A stretch of 49,383 nucleotides of DNA from positions 1-49,383 of the forward strand of contig JADLHL010000189.1 in assembly GCA_020848815.1 (NCBI GenBank), in the 5' to 3' direction. Below the pieces are notes generated by a model that was given only the letters and a program-made list of their open reading frames with translations, searched no databases and was not told the origin of the DNA. Below, piece by piece: positions 25,016-33,152 of this stretch. This stretch comes from Chitinophagaceae bacterium. GTDB lineage: Bacteria > Bacteroidota > Bacteroidia > Chitinophagales > Chitinophagaceae. The translations under genes and the position numbers were made by a program. Position 1 is the stretch's first letter, and every line of letters begins with the position of its first letter.

Positions 25016-25948
25016 ATGACAATGAATAACAAGAAATCAATCCTCAGCCTGCTGCTGATGCTAAGCTTAGGAGTTGCCCTGCATGCACAGCAGGTAGGCA
25101 TTCGGGTGGCCAATCCGCAAGAGGCGTTGGATGTAAATGGCAATATCCAACTCAACGGAGCATTAAAAATAAATGGCAATGCGGGCCTGCCCGGCCAGCA
25201 GTTGAAACGAACAGCCCAAGGCATGGCATGGGAGAATATGACCCTTCAGCAATCTATGACCCGCTGGCAGGTGTTTACCACGCCCATCAATGGAACTCCG
25301 TGGACGGTGCCCGCCGGCGTAACCGAAGTAATGGTAGAAATATGGGGTGCTGGTGGCGGCGGTAGTTCCTCCGCCGATGGGTCGGGCGGTGGTGGCGGCA
25401 GCGGTGCTTATTCCTGTGGCGTAATTGATGTAACCAATGTGAGTAGCCTCGCCATATACGTAGGTTCCGGCGGGGCTGGTGGCAGGGTAGCAAACGGACA
25501 AGACGGGCAGGCATCTGAAGTAAGATGGACGCAGTTTGCCGTAAACTACAGAATACAATCTGCCGGCGGATTAAGAGGACTGGTAGATGCCGCTGGTGGC
25601 GGCGGGCCAATTGCCCCGGGCATTACGGTGGTGCCTTCTACCATGAGTTTGTTTCAGCTGCCCGGCCAGCCGGGGAGCCCTGTACGGAGCACTCATACTT
25701 TGGCAGCCTCCGGTATTTTTTACAGGCTGGTGTATGGCTCCGAAGGTGGTGCTGCTTTTCAATTTGCAGAATATGCGAAACCCGGCAGCAATTATGGATT
25801 TGACCCCAACAATGCCAATACTGGAGCCAGCATTTTCGGCTCCGATAGTGATAATATAGCGTTGGCAGGTTTTGGCGGAAGTTCTAATAAAAGAACCACA
25901 AATGATGGTGCCGATGGCGGGCACGGAATGGTAGTGATTCGCTGGTAA
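25016..25948 (+). CDS. Secreted glycine-rich domain protein 3
   Basis: 310 residues. A signal peptide (KSILSLLLMLSLGVALHAQ) is followed by QVGIRVANPQEALDVNGNIQ, near-identical in layout to protein 1. The glycine-rich domain begins WTVPAGVTEVMVEIWGAGGGG and ends GGHGMVVIRW. LFQLPGQPGSPVRS parallels LFELPGLPGSPIRT in protein 1, so proteins 1 and 3 are closest. An ATG at 25022 is an alternative start. It is separated by 111 bases from gene 2, so it may have its own promoter. Function is unknown; probably a surface or matrix protein. Confidence 0.84.
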   Translation: MTMNNKKSILSLLLMLSLGVALHAQQVGIRVANPQEALDVNGNIQLNGALKINGNAGLPGQQLKRTAQGMAWENMTLQQSMTRWQVFTTPINGTPWTVPAGVTEVMVEIWGAGGGGSSSADGSGGGGGSGAYSCGVIDVTNVSSLAIYVGSGGAGGRVANGQDGQASEVRWTQFAVNYRIQSAGGLRGLVDAAGGGGPIAPGITVVPSTMSLFQLPGQPGSPVRSTHTLAASGIFYRLVYGSEGGAAFQFAEYAKPGSNYGFDPNNANTGASIFGSDSDNIALAGFGGSSNKRTTNDGADGGHGMVVIRW

Positions 25949-25996
25949 TTTTTCGACAATCACCAACCCCAATTTCTTCATCGACAGTTTTTAGCT

Positions 25997-27694
25997 ATGA
26001 GTATTTCTCCAACACGACACTTGGTTGCATCATTGCTTGTGAGCATGCCAATGTTATTGCTGGCGCAAACGCCGGTTCCTCAACTCATCAAAAACATACG
26101 GCTGGGTGTAGGTGGGCATGGGCTCGAAAAATTTGATAAAGTGGCAGTGCTGGGCAATCAATTTTTCTTCACTGCCAATGATGGCCTTTCTGGTGAAGAA
26201 CCTTATGTAAGCAATGGTACCGAAGCGGGTACTTTTTTATTAAAAGATATTCGGCCCGGTACACAAAGCAGCATCCCCGATTTGGTAAATGCTACCAGTT
26301 TTTCGGGCTTTGCCGCCATCAATAATAAAGTGGTGTTTGCTGCAAGCGATGGTACAACGGGGTTGGAACTGTGGGTGAGTGATGGCAGTACCAATGGTAC
26401 CGTATTGCTGAAGGATATACAGCCCGGTAGCGGTGGCAGTGCGCCGTCGGCTTTTTTTGTGTGGGAAAACCGGCTACTGTTTTCAGCCTCCACTTCTACC
26501 AACGGAAGAGAGCTCTGGATAACCGATGGCACCACCGATGGCACTGTATTGCTAAAAGATATTTACACCAATCAGGCGAGTGGCAGTTCCAATCCGGAGG
26601 GGTTTGCGGTGTTGGGCAACCGGGTATATTTTGCAGCATCCACACACGATACCGGCCGCGAATTGTGGGTGACAGATGGTACACCCACCGGCACACTGCT
26701 GTTCAAAAACATTGTGCCCGAAACATCATGGTGGATCAATCTCTTTAGCTCCAACCCAACCGGCATGTATGCCTTTGAGGGCAAACTGTATTTCGAAGCC
26801 AATGGAGACATGAGTGGAAACAACAGAGAACTTTGGATAAGTGATGGCACAGACGCAGGTACCCTTTTGGTAAAAGACATCAATCCATTGCCCGATGGCA
26901 ATAGCTACCCGGCAGAGTTTACGGGTTTCAACAACAAAGTATATTTCCGGGCCGATGATGGCTCCAATGGTCAGGAACTTTGGGTAACCGATGGCACCAC
27001 AAACGGCACCAAAATGGTGAAAGATCTGTTGCCCGGTGCACCGGGTGCTGGCCCTACCAATTTCTTTGTGTTCAATAATCGATTGTGTTTTGTGGCCTAC
27101 AATCAGTTGTTTGGATATTTTACCTACTGGCTTAGTGATGGCACAGAAGCCGGAACACAACGGTATAGCCAACTTTATCCAAACCGGTTGTTTGGTGCCC
27201 CCAATACAATACCACCGGTGGTAGTGGGTAGTCGGGCATTTTGGCCGGCATCGCCCCACGGGGCACCCGGCGGCAGCGTGTACGATTTTCGGTTGTTTAT
27301 GCTGGATGAGCAGTGGAACACTACTTTAATACTTCCCATAACTTTTGATCGGAACGCTCAAGTACCAACTCAGAATAAGTTGCACCGTTTTGGCAACACA
27401 CTGGTTTTTGCCGCCAATTATCTTAGCACTATTGCTACAGAACCATACCTGATGGATGTGGCTGCTTTTTTGCAGGTGACTGCCCAATGGACGGGCAGTG
27501 CCAGTAGCGATTGGCACACCGCCAGCAACTGGAGTACAAATGTGGTACCCAATGCGCAAACAATCGTCATAATTCCAAATGGCACAGTGCCATGTGTCGT
27601 TTCCACAGCCGATGCTTTGGCTAAAAGTGTAACGGTAGCAACCGGTGCCGAACTACGTACACAAAACGGAAAAGTATTATTGCTGTCGCAATAA
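25997..27694 (+). CDS. ELWxxDGT-repeat surface protein
   Basis: 565 residues with a signal peptide (LVASLLVSMPMLLLAQ). About seven repeats of the form ELWVSDGSTNGTVLLKDIQPG, each followed by a phrase like FNNKVYFRADDG, span residues about 50-420 and form a probable beta-propeller-like array (ELWxxDGT family). The last 75 residues contain WTGSASSDWHTASNWSTNVVPN, a module common near the ends of Bacteroidota adhesins. It is usually followed by more repeats and a sorting domain, but here the protein stops (GKVLLLSQ). It lies 48 bases after the glycine-rich genes and is probably in the same regulon. It may be truncated. Confidence 0.85.
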   Translation: MSISPTRHLVASLLVSMPMLLLAQTPVPQLIKNIRLGVGGHGLEKFDKVAVLGNQFFFTANDGLSGEEPYVSNGTEAGTFLLKDIRPGTQSSIPDLVNATSFSGFAAINNKVVFAASDGTTGLELWVSDGSTNGTVLLKDIQPGSGGSAPSAFFVWENRLLFSASTSTNGRELWITDGTTDGTVLLKDIYTNQASGSSNPEGFAVLGNRVYFAASTHDTGRELWVTDGTPTGTLLFKNIVPETSWWINLFSSNPTGMYAFEGKLYFEANGDMSGNNRELWISDGTDAGTLLVKDINPLPDGNSYPAEFTGFNNKVYFRADDGSNGQELWVTDGTTNGTKMVKDLLPGAPGAGPTNFFVFNNRLCFVAYNQLFGYFTYWLSDGTEAGTQRYSQLYPNRLFGAPNTIPPVVVGSRAFWPASPHGAPGGSVYDFRLFMLDEQWNTTLILPITFDRNAQVPTQNKLHRFGNTLVFAANYLSTIATEPYLMDVAAFLQVTAQWTGSASSDWHTASNWSTNVVPNAQTIVIIPNGTVPCVVSTADALAKSVTVATGAELRTQNGKVLLLSQ

Positions 27695-27791
27695 ACTGCC
27701 ATGCAAGCAAAGCCTGCCACTTTCATCTGGATTGTAAAAAGCAGGTTTCAGCAGGCTTGAATTTTATAAAATTCGCATGGGGGGCTCTCCC

Positions 27792-27799
27792 TACTTTTG
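27792..27799 (+). promoter_or_regulatory. TAnnTTTG promoter box of the first E1 gene
   Basis: TACTTTTG followed by CCCTG, 31 bases before the ATG at 27831. A perfect palindrome lies between it and the start codon. Confidence 0.5.
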
Positions 27800-27801
27800 C
27801 C

Positions 27802-27818
27802 CTGCTTTTTAAAAGCAG
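27802..27818. promoter_or_regulatory. Palindrome CTGCTTTT-T-AAAAGCAG in the E1 leader
   Basis: Perfect 8-base inverted repeat around a single T, just after the predicted transcription start and 12 bases before the ATG. The tight spacing favours a DNA-binding site for a dimeric repressor over an RNA hairpin. The role is inferred. Confidence 0.4.
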
Positions 27819-27830
27819 CTTGCCTATTTT

Positions 27831-29858
27831 ATGATTGAACAGCAACTTTTGCAAAAGGCCTACCGGCTAATGTATGCCAGCGTATGCATGGCCAATAAGT
27901 ACGAGGAAAACCGCTCTGTTTGTAAGTATGTGCACAGCACCAGCCTTGGCCACCAGGCCATTCAACTGGCCGTGGCTTTTCAGCTTCGTCCCGAAGATTG
28001 GATAAGTCCTTACTATCGTGATGAAAGTATTTTGTTGGGCATTGGCATGGAACCAGCCGACCTGATGCGGCAATTGCTGGCAAAAGCCAACGATCCGTTT
28101 AGCGGGGGCCGCAGTTACTACAGCCACCCCAGCCTCAACGATGCCGATAAGCCCCGTATTATGCACCAAAGCAGCGCCACGGGCATGCAGGTAATTCCTG
28201 CCACCGGTGCCGCACATGGTTTGCAAATGCTGAACAAGCCCGGCGTGGTGGTGTGCTCTCTCGGCGATGCCAGCATGACCGAAGGCGAAGTAGCCGAAGC
28301 CTTGCAGGTAGCGGTGCTACACAAGTTGCCCATTTTGTATTTGGTGCAGGATAACGGCTGGGGTATTAGTGCTACTGCTACCGAAAGCAGGGTGATGAGT
28401 GCCGTGCAATATGCACAAGGATTTCCAGGCCTTACGGCAATAGAAATAGATGGCACCGACTTTACACAATGCTATACTACCGTAACCGATCTGCTGCAAC
28501 ATTTGCGTAGCGGAGCAGGGCCTGTGTTGCTGCAAGCAAATGTGCCTTTGCTCGGTCATCATACCAGTGGTGTACGCAAAGAGTTTTATCGTAACAAGAC
28601 TGAATTGCTGCAGGAAGCAGAAAGAGATCCTGTACAAAAGCTAAAAGCTTTTTTGCTGGCCAAAGGTTGGACGCAAGAGCAGTTGCTTGACATAGAAAAA
28701 GCGGCACAACAATGGGTAAATGAAGCATTTGAAACTGCACAAGCTTCGCCCGACCCCGATGCAGCTACTGTAACGCAACATGTATTTGCGCCTACGCCTG
28801 TGCTGGAAGAAAAAGGCAACCGACAACCCGCCAATGCTGCTGCTATACCCATGGTAGATGCGGCCTTGTTTGCCATTCGTGAAATCATGCAGCAATATCC
28901 TGAGGCCGTGTTGTACGGGCAGGATGTTGGTCGCCGCTTGGGTGGTGTGTTTAGAGAAGCTGCCACACTCGCCGATCAGTTTGGCGATAATCGTGTGTTT
29001 AACACTGCCATTCAAGAGGCCTACATTATTGGCAGTACTGCTGGCATGAGTGCAGTGGGTGTAAAACCCATTGTAGAAATTCAGTTTGCCGATTATATCT
29101 ATCCTGGTTTCAACCAGTTGGTGACGGAGCTCAGCAAAAGCTGTTATCTCAGTATGGGAAAGTTTCCGGTGTCGGCGGTAATTCGGGTGCCCACAGGTGC
29201 GTATGGTGGTGGTGGCCCGTACCACAGCGGCAGCATCGAAAGCACCTTGCTCAGCATCAAGGGCATCAAAGTGGTATATCCCTCCAATGCCGCAGATATG
29301 AAAGGTTTGATGAAAGCAGCCTTTCTCGATCCTAACCCCGTTGTGATGCTGGAGCACAAAGGTTTGTACTGGAGCAAAGTGCCCGGTACAGATGCGGCTA
29401 AAACACCGGAGCCCGATGCCGGTTATATCGTTCCGCTGGGCAAGGGCCGCATAGTGCAGGCCGCCAGCGAGGCCGCTTTTGCAGCTGGGGAATCTTGCTG
29501 TGTGATTACCTATGGCATGGGTGTGCACTGGGCTATCGGGGCAGCGAGTGCATTTTCACAACAATTGGAAATTATTGATTTGAGAACACTGTATCCTTTG
29601 GATGAAAAATTGATATATGATACCGTAAAAAAACACGGTAAATGTTTGGTGCTAACGGAGGAGCAACAAAGCCACAGTTATGCAGAAAGCCTCGCCGGAC
29701 GCATACAGCAGCATTGTTTCCAATACTTAGATGCGCCGGTACAGGTAATGGGTGCATTGGATGTGCCCGCTGTGCCCATACATGTACAGCTGGAAGCAGC
29801 CATGCTGCCAACTGTAGCCAAAGTGACCGATCGCCTGTCTGCTTTGCTAATGGGGTAG
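27831..29858 (+). CDS. 2-oxo-acid dehydrogenase E1, fused alpha and beta subunits (first copy)
   Basis: 675 residues. The alpha half (about 1-330) carries the TPP/Mg site GDASMTEGEVAEALQVAVLHKLPILYLVQDNGWG at about 145-178 and the conserved loop HHTSGVRKEF. The beta half (about 340-675) shows VLYGQDVGRRLGGVF, FNTAIQEAYIIGSTAGMS, PIVEIQFADYIYPGFNQL and VLTEEQQSHSYAESLAG. It decarboxylates a 2-oxo acid (branched-chain type by resemblance) and passes the acyl group to a lipoyl E2, which is not in this window. The fused architecture is common in Bacteroidota. A second fused E1 lies at 36955. Substrate assignment is tentative. Confidence 0.9.
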   Translation: MIEQQLLQKAYRLMYASVCMANKYEENRSVCKYVHSTSLGHQAIQLAVAFQLRPEDWISPYYRDESILLGIGMEPADLMRQLLAKANDPFSGGRSYYSHPSLNDADKPRIMHQSSATGMQVIPATGAAHGLQMLNKPGVVVCSLGDASMTEGEVAEALQVAVLHKLPILYLVQDNGWGISATATESRVMSAVQYAQGFPGLTAIEIDGTDFTQCYTTVTDLLQHLRSGAGPVLLQANVPLLGHHTSGVRKEFYRNKTELLQEAERDPVQKLKAFLLAKGWTQEQLLDIEKAAQQWVNEAFETAQASPDPDAATVTQHVFAPTPVLEEKGNRQPANAAAIPMVDAALFAIREIMQQYPEAVLYGQDVGRRLGGVFREAATLADQFGDNRVFNTAIQEAYIIGSTAGMSAVGVKPIVEIQFADYIYPGFNQLVTELSKSCYLSMGKFPVSAVIRVPTGAYGGGGPYHSGSIESTLLSIKGIKVVYPSNAADMKGLMKAAFLDPNPVVMLEHKGLYWSKVPGTDAAKTPEPDAGYIVPLGKGRIVQAASEAAFAAGESCCVITYGMGVHWAIGAASAFSQQLEIIDLRTLYPLDEKLIYDTVKKHGKCLVLTEEQQSHSYAESLAGRIQQHCFQYLDAPVQVMGALDVPAVPIHVQLEAAMLPTVAKVTDRLSALLMG

Positions 29859-29933
29859 AATTCAACAGCTTTGCCCAAAAATCATTGGCAATTTTACACT
29901 GCATAATTATATTCGCCCATATACCGAACAGTT

Positions 29934-32024
29934 ATGCGTAGTTTATTGCTGCTTTGTTGTTGTATTTCTGCAGCAGTGTATGGTCAAAAAAGTGTAGCCG
30001 AAAAGGCGTTCAATATTTCAGCCATCGCAGCCAAGTATCATGTGTCGCCAAGAGCGGTTAATGACAGCTTTGCTGTGCAGGTTTTTCGATCTTTTATGGA
30101 TCAAATAGATCCGTATACAATTTATTTTACGCAGCAGGAATATCAGCAGTTGCAAACTGCTGCAGTTGGCATTGATGAAGATATTACCAGACAGTCCACT
30201 GTGTTTCTGCAAACAATTAGCAAGCAGTATTTTTTGGTACGGAAAAAAGCGGTGCAACAAATGCAGTCCCTTTTATCGAAGCCGTTCAGCTTTTCTGCAA
30301 AAACTTATTTTACCACCAACAGCGAGGCCGATGCCGGTAAATACATCGATGAGCCACAGCTGCAGCGGATGAAGGCTTATTTGCAATGGCGGGTGCTCAC
30401 TGCTTTGTCAGATTTGTTGCCGGAAGATTCCACGCATCTGTCACCGGCATTTGTGCAACAGCATATTGGCGAAGCACAACGGTCTGTGCAGTCAACCATT
30501 GAAAAGCGTTATGCACAGTTGGCAGCCGATTCTGTAAAGATGGCCCGTTGGCTGGAGGAAACATACCTGAATGCGATTGCTACCGCTTACGATCCGCATA
30601 CTGAATATTTTAGTAACGAAGCCTACGACGAATTTGAGGCTGGTCTTAGCAGCGAATCAATGGCTTTTGGTTTCGGGCTGGAGCCAAACAGCGAAGGCAA
30701 CTTGCTGATTACAAGTGTGATGCCCGGTAGTGCTGCCTGGAAAAGCAGCAATATTCATGAAGGCGACATGATTATTGCCATGAAACCAGAGGGAGAAAAA
30801 ACGGTATCTGTAGCCAATGCAACACCAGAAGAATTGAATGCCCTGTTTGAACGTTATGCTGATAAAACAGTTGAATTTACCATTAAGGCGGCAGATGGTA
30901 CCACCCGTGTAGTGAAGCTTAAAAAGCAAGCCATACGCAACGAAGAAAATGTGGTACGTGGCTGGATACTGGACGGACAACCACGCCTTGGATTTATCTC
31001 GTTGCCGTCGTTTTACACCCAAACTAACGATGGCATTGGCACCAGTTGTGCAGAAGATGTAGCCAGGGAAATTGTAAAATTAAAACAAGAAAAAATTGAC
31101 GGGCTGGTACTCGATTTGCGTTTCAATGGTGGCGGAAGTATAGAAGAAGCCGCAGCAATGCTGGGCATTTTTATCGACATCGGCCCGCTGGGTGTGGTAA
31201 AAGTATACAGTGGCAGAACCGAACCTATTAAAGATGTAAACAGAGGTACCATTTATGATGGCCCGCTGGTAGTAATGGTGAATGGCGCCAGTGCTAGTGC
31301 ATCAGAAATGCTGGCAGCAACCTTACAGGATTATCGAAAAGCAGTAATTGTAGGCAGTACCACATTTGGTAAGGCTACCATGCAAGTAGTGGTACCACTG
31401 GAGGCAAATTTTGATTTTGAAAAATATGCACCCGATAGTAAGCAATCAGATGCTACTAAAGACTTTTTAAAAATCACCATGGGCAAGCTCTACCGTGTCA
31501 ATGGTAAAACCGCACAAAATACCGGTGTAGTACCCGATGTGTATTTGCCCGATTATTTTGAAGCGGCTCAGTTCACCGAACGCAGCTATGTTACTGCTTT
31601 GCCGGCCGACAGCATCTCTGTTCAACTTCCTTACAGAGCATTGTCCGAAAAGTATAGCAGGCACACATTCAAAGCATTTGAGCAAAGCAGTGTAGCCAAC
31701 GATCCTGAATTTGTGCAATTGAAAAATACAGTACGATTGCAACAGCTGACCAACGCATTGAACAGGGTACCATTGATGCTATCGGAATACAACCTGTGGC
31801 AGAATGATGAGTGGGGAGATACGCAGGAAACCACCTCCGCAAAAAAGGGGAATGCCCAATCGCCTTATGCAGTAGCCAATACAAGGCTGGATGCAGCTTA
31901 CAACGCTATGGATAGTTATCAAAAAGAAAATGATGACATGATCATGAATGAGCTTATGGAAGATGCATGGCTAAGGCAGGTGTATTTACTTTTCAAAAAT
32001 GTACTTATTAAAACCAATCAATAA
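29934..32024 (+). CDS. prc: Tail-specific (carboxy-terminal processing) protease, S41 family
   Basis: 696 residues, close to the Prc/Tsp length. The signal peptide is about 1-17 (LLLLCCCISAAVYGQ). An N-terminal helical domain contains FMDQIDPYTIYFTQQEY. A PDZ domain (about 240-325, LLITSVMPGSAAWKSSNIHEGDMIIAM) precedes the S41 core (about 345-540) with LDLRFNGGGSIEEA and VMVNGASASASEMLAATLQDY, the catalytic Ser lying in the SASASE motif. The base Lys is in TTFGKATMQ. A C-terminal Prc-type domain follows. It acts in the periplasm on C-termini of secreted or lipoprotein substrates. It is 17 bases upstream of a coiled-coil exported protein. Confidence 0.95.
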   Translation: MRSLLLLCCCISAAVYGQKSVAEKAFNISAIAAKYHVSPRAVNDSFAVQVFRSFMDQIDPYTIYFTQQEYQQLQTAAVGIDEDITRQSTVFLQTISKQYFLVRKKAVQQMQSLLSKPFSFSAKTYFTTNSEADAGKYIDEPQLQRMKAYLQWRVLTALSDLLPEDSTHLSPAFVQQHIGEAQRSVQSTIEKRYAQLAADSVKMARWLEETYLNAIATAYDPHTEYFSNEAYDEFEAGLSSESMAFGFGLEPNSEGNLLITSVMPGSAAWKSSNIHEGDMIIAMKPEGEKTVSVANATPEELNALFERYADKTVEFTIKAADGTTRVVKLKKQAIRNEENVVRGWILDGQPRLGFISLPSFYTQTNDGIGTSCAEDVAREIVKLKQEKIDGLVLDLRFNGGGSIEEAAAMLGIFIDIGPLGVVKVYSGRTEPIKDVNRGTIYDGPLVVMVNGASASASEMLAATLQDYRKAVIVGSTTFGKATMQVVVPLEANFDFEKYAPDSKQSDATKDFLKITMGKLYRVNGKTAQNTGVVPDVYLPDYFEAAQFTERSYVTALPADSISVQLPYRALSEKYSRHTFKAFEQSSVANDPEFVQLKNTVRLQQLTNALNRVPLMLSEYNLWQNDEWGDTQETTSAKKGNAQSPYAVANTRLDAAYNAMDSYQKENDDMIMNELMEDAWLRQVYLLFKNVLIKTNQ

Positions 32025-32041
32025 AAATTACTATCACACCT

Positions 32042-33070
32042 ATGAGAAAGTTGTTGATGCTTACAGTTGTATTATTCACTGCTGTAAAAATGATGGCACA
32101 AGATGACCCAGTATCCGTATTGAATAAAATAAATGTGCAGATGGAAGCAGTGTCAAAACGCTATGTGGTGTACCAAAGTGTAGTAGCACATAGCGACAAT
32201 CTGCGCAAAGCCGAAAAACGCCGTCAGGAAATGATGAACCAGGTAACCACTGCCCGCCAAAGCCTTGCAGAAATACCTTACTACAAAGGCGACAGAATGT
32301 TGCATCAGGCATTTGGCGAGTACCTGAAGTTGGTGGAGTATAACCTCAATGAAGATTACGCCAAAATGGTAAACATGAAGGAAATTGCTGAGCAGAGTTA
32401 TGATAAAATGGAAGCCTATATGTTGCTCAAAGACAAGGTATCTGAAAAAATGCGTATGGCAGGCGAAAAACTGGATTCCGTTCAGCGTACCTATTGCAAG
32501 AAATATGACATCAAATTAGTAGAGGAACAAAAAAGTGAACTGAGCCGACAGCTCGAAAAAATCAGTGAGGTATCCAAGTACGAAGATAAATTGTACCTCA
32601 TCTTTTTTAAGTGCAACGTTATTGAGGGCGACCTCTTAGAATCGCTGGACAAAAAAAATGTAAATGCAACAGAGCAGTTACGCAGTTCGCTCAAATCATT
32701 TGCTGAAGAAGGCTCGGCAATATTAGATACGCTAAAAGGCTATCGCGGCGACAACACGCTGGTAACGGCATGCAGACGAAGTATGGAGTATTATAAAAAG
32801 GCCGCAGATAAGTATGCAGACTTTACCGGCTTCTTTACAAAAGAGGCCAATTTCAACCGGTTAAAACAACAGTTTGAAGGCGACAAGGATATGCGTAAAG
32901 ACAAGGCTGCACTTGACAAATACAACAATGCTGTAAAAGAAATGAATGATGGCATAGGCCAGTACAACAATACCAATGATTACCTCAATAAATACCGCAG
33001 CGAAACCATCGATTTCTGGAATAATGCCGTCAAGCAATTTCTGGACAGGCATATTCCCGTAGCTGATTAG
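32042..33070 (+). CDS. Exported helical protein, LIC11966-like (unknown function)
   Basis: 342 residues. A signal peptide (MRKLLMLTVVLFTAVKMMAQ) is followed by an almost entirely helical, Lys/Glu-rich sequence with heptad-like stretches (AEKRRQEMMNQVTTARQSL, LVEEQKSELSRQLEKISEV, FNRLKQQFEGDKDMRKDKAAL). Layout and length resemble the family named LIC11966 surface protein, but that match is from memory and uncertain. No enzymatic motif is visible. It is 17 bases after the tail-specific protease gene and almost certainly co-transcribed, so it could be an adaptor or substrate of the protease, by analogy with NlpI and Prc. That analogy is inference. Confidence 0.7.
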   Translation: MRKLLMLTVVLFTAVKMMAQDDPVSVLNKINVQMEAVSKRYVVYQSVVAHSDNLRKAEKRRQEMMNQVTTARQSLAEIPYYKGDRMLHQAFGEYLKLVEYNLNEDYAKMVNMKEIAEQSYDKMEAYMLLKDKVSEKMRMAGEKLDSVQRTYCKKYDIKLVEEQKSELSRQLEKISEVSKYEDKLYLIFFKCNVIEGDLLESLDKKNVNATEQLRSSLKSFAEEGSAILDTLKGYRGDNTLVTACRRSMEYYKKAADKYADFTGFFTKEANFNRLKQQFEGDKDMRKDKAALDKYNNAVKEMNDGIGQYNNTNDYLNKYRSETIDFWNNAVKQFLDRHIPVAD

Positions 33071-33152
33071 TAAATATCAAATGTGAAAATGTCAGCGTTG
33101 GTCAGCGTCGTTGTACATTTCAATTATATTCAGTTATTCAATCAATCAAACT

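Noticed and set aside
23154-25948. Glycine-rich genes as a prophage tail module
   Set aside because: The tail-fibre-like NPQEALDVNGN segment is also common in secreted Bacteroidota proteins, all three have signal peptides, and no phage structural genes are present.
27710-27758. AAGCCTGC / GCAGGCTT inverted repeat after the ELWxxDGT gene as a terminator
   Set aside because: The loop is about 33 bases long and no U-tract follows.
28641-29528. 295-codon minus-strand frame opposite the first E1 gene
   Set aside because: It lies entirely within an intact E1 gene, and the sequence is low-complexity His/Thr/Ala without motifs.
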